From Methylobacterium sp. Leaf117 (GTDB taxonomy: Bacteria > Pseudomonadota > Alphaproteobacteria > Rhizobiales > Beijerinckiaceae), in assembly GCF_001422985.1 (NCBI RefSeq), contig NZ_LMNL01000001.1, forward strand, positions 753,151-817,150: a stretch of 64,000 nt of DNA. The letters run 5' to 3'. The position numbers were made by a program, and so were the translations under genes. How positions within the stretch are numbered: position 1 is the stretch's first letter; the number at the start of each line of letters is the position of its first letter. Shown here piece by piece: positions 63,756 to 64,000 of this stretch. The notes below the pieces were generated by a model. That model saw only the letters and a list, made by a program, of their open reading frames with translations. It was not told the DNA's origin and ran no database searches.

Positions 63756-64000
63756 TTAACCGCGCAGGTCGGCCACAAAATCCCGCGTGAACCGCGGCAG
63801 GTCGGCCAGCGAGCGCACGCAGATGGTGAGGTCGCGCAGGGCCCAGGCATCCTCGAGCGGAACGATGGCCAGCGGCATCGTGCGGGCGGCCCGCGCCGCC
63901 GTGGTCTCCGGCACGATGCCGAGCCCGACGCCGCAGGCGACGAGCCGGCAGATCGCGTCGAAGCTGCGCAACTGCACCCGCAGCCGCATGGGCGGGCGCC
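63756..64000 (-). CDS. LysR-family regulator, C-terminal part (cut by window)
   Basis: The frame runs off the right edge. The visible ~80 residues include [24 protein letters not shown] and [20 protein letters not shown], typical of the end of the LysR effector-binding domain. The N-terminal HTH lies outside the window. Confidence 0.75.
   Translation of the reverse strand, partial: RPPMRLRVQLRSFDAICRLVACGVGLGIVPETTAARAARTMPLAIVPLEDAWALRDLTICVRSLADLPRFTRDFVADLRG

Overview
The window is a 64 kb chromosomal segment of a very GC-rich alphaproteobacterium. Several features fit Methylobacterium or Methylorubrum: a mesaconyl-CoA hydratase of the ethylmalonyl-CoA pathway, an sdhCDAB operon, many GTG/TTG starts, and small family proteins (DUF3140, DUF4287, DUF1508) common in that group. 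The genus is an inference from gene content. No 16S gene is present, and the only RNA gene seen is tRNA-Ala(CGC).

Layout: (1) 0-8 kb: an ABC-F ATPase, a Crp/Fnr regulator directly upstream of a polyamine-type ABC importer lacking its binding protein, and an AsmA-like protein. (2) 8-19 kb: scoAB CoA-transferase, a 57-residue RMF/CrpP-like protein, several small stress-type or exported proteins, an HD (p)ppGpp-hydrolase-like protein, tRNA-Ala, YggT, mesaconyl-CoA hydratase, a LysR/SMP-30 divergent pair, TauE and an L,D-transpeptidase. (3) 19-24 kb: an AcrAB-type RND efflux pair. (4) 24-29 kb: the succinate dehydrogenase operon (sdhC, sdhD, sdhA, sdhB), with a lower-GC VapD-like, Cas2-related endoribonuclease gene packed between sdhA and sdhB, and an SLC13 carrier upstream. 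(5) 29-31.6 kb: a double-domain GT2 glycosyltransferase.

(6) 31.7-43.8 kb: a nine-gene nitrogen operon. It encodes a NitT/TauT-type ABC importer, a creatininase-family amidohydrolase, a type III glutamine synthetase, two urea-carboxylase-associated proteins, a biotin-dependent urea/guanidine carboxylase and an allophanate hydrolase. From established work on these families, the pair of DUF1989 proteins plus carboxylase plus AtzF is a signature of guanidine breakdown: carboxylation, deimination to allophanate, then hydrolysis to ammonia and CO2. Glutamine synthetase would recapture the ammonia. A divergent NikR-like regulator lacking two of the four canonical nickel ligands faces this operon across a short spacer holding phased repeats. 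An orphan ureD follows it.

(7) 44-54 kb: mercaptopyruvate sulfurtransferase, small proteins, an arogenate/prephenate dehydrogenase with a repetitive tail, a flippase plus CelD-like acetyltransferase pair, RhlE helicase and small repeat-rich proteins. (8) 54-63 kb: a thioesterase, a zinc metallopeptidase, and divergently a three-gene overlapping cluster (transglutaminase-DUF2126, circularly permuted ATP-grasp plus alpha-E, and a second transglutaminase). This set is predicted to make and process peptide or isopeptide linkages, but its product is unknown. (9) The right edge carries an MntR-like regulator with a complete metal-ligand set and the C-terminal end of a LysR regulator cut by the window.

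The most notable items are the VapD gene inside the sdh operon, the guanidine-type operon with its atypical NikR relative, and the transglutaminase/ATP-grasp cluster.
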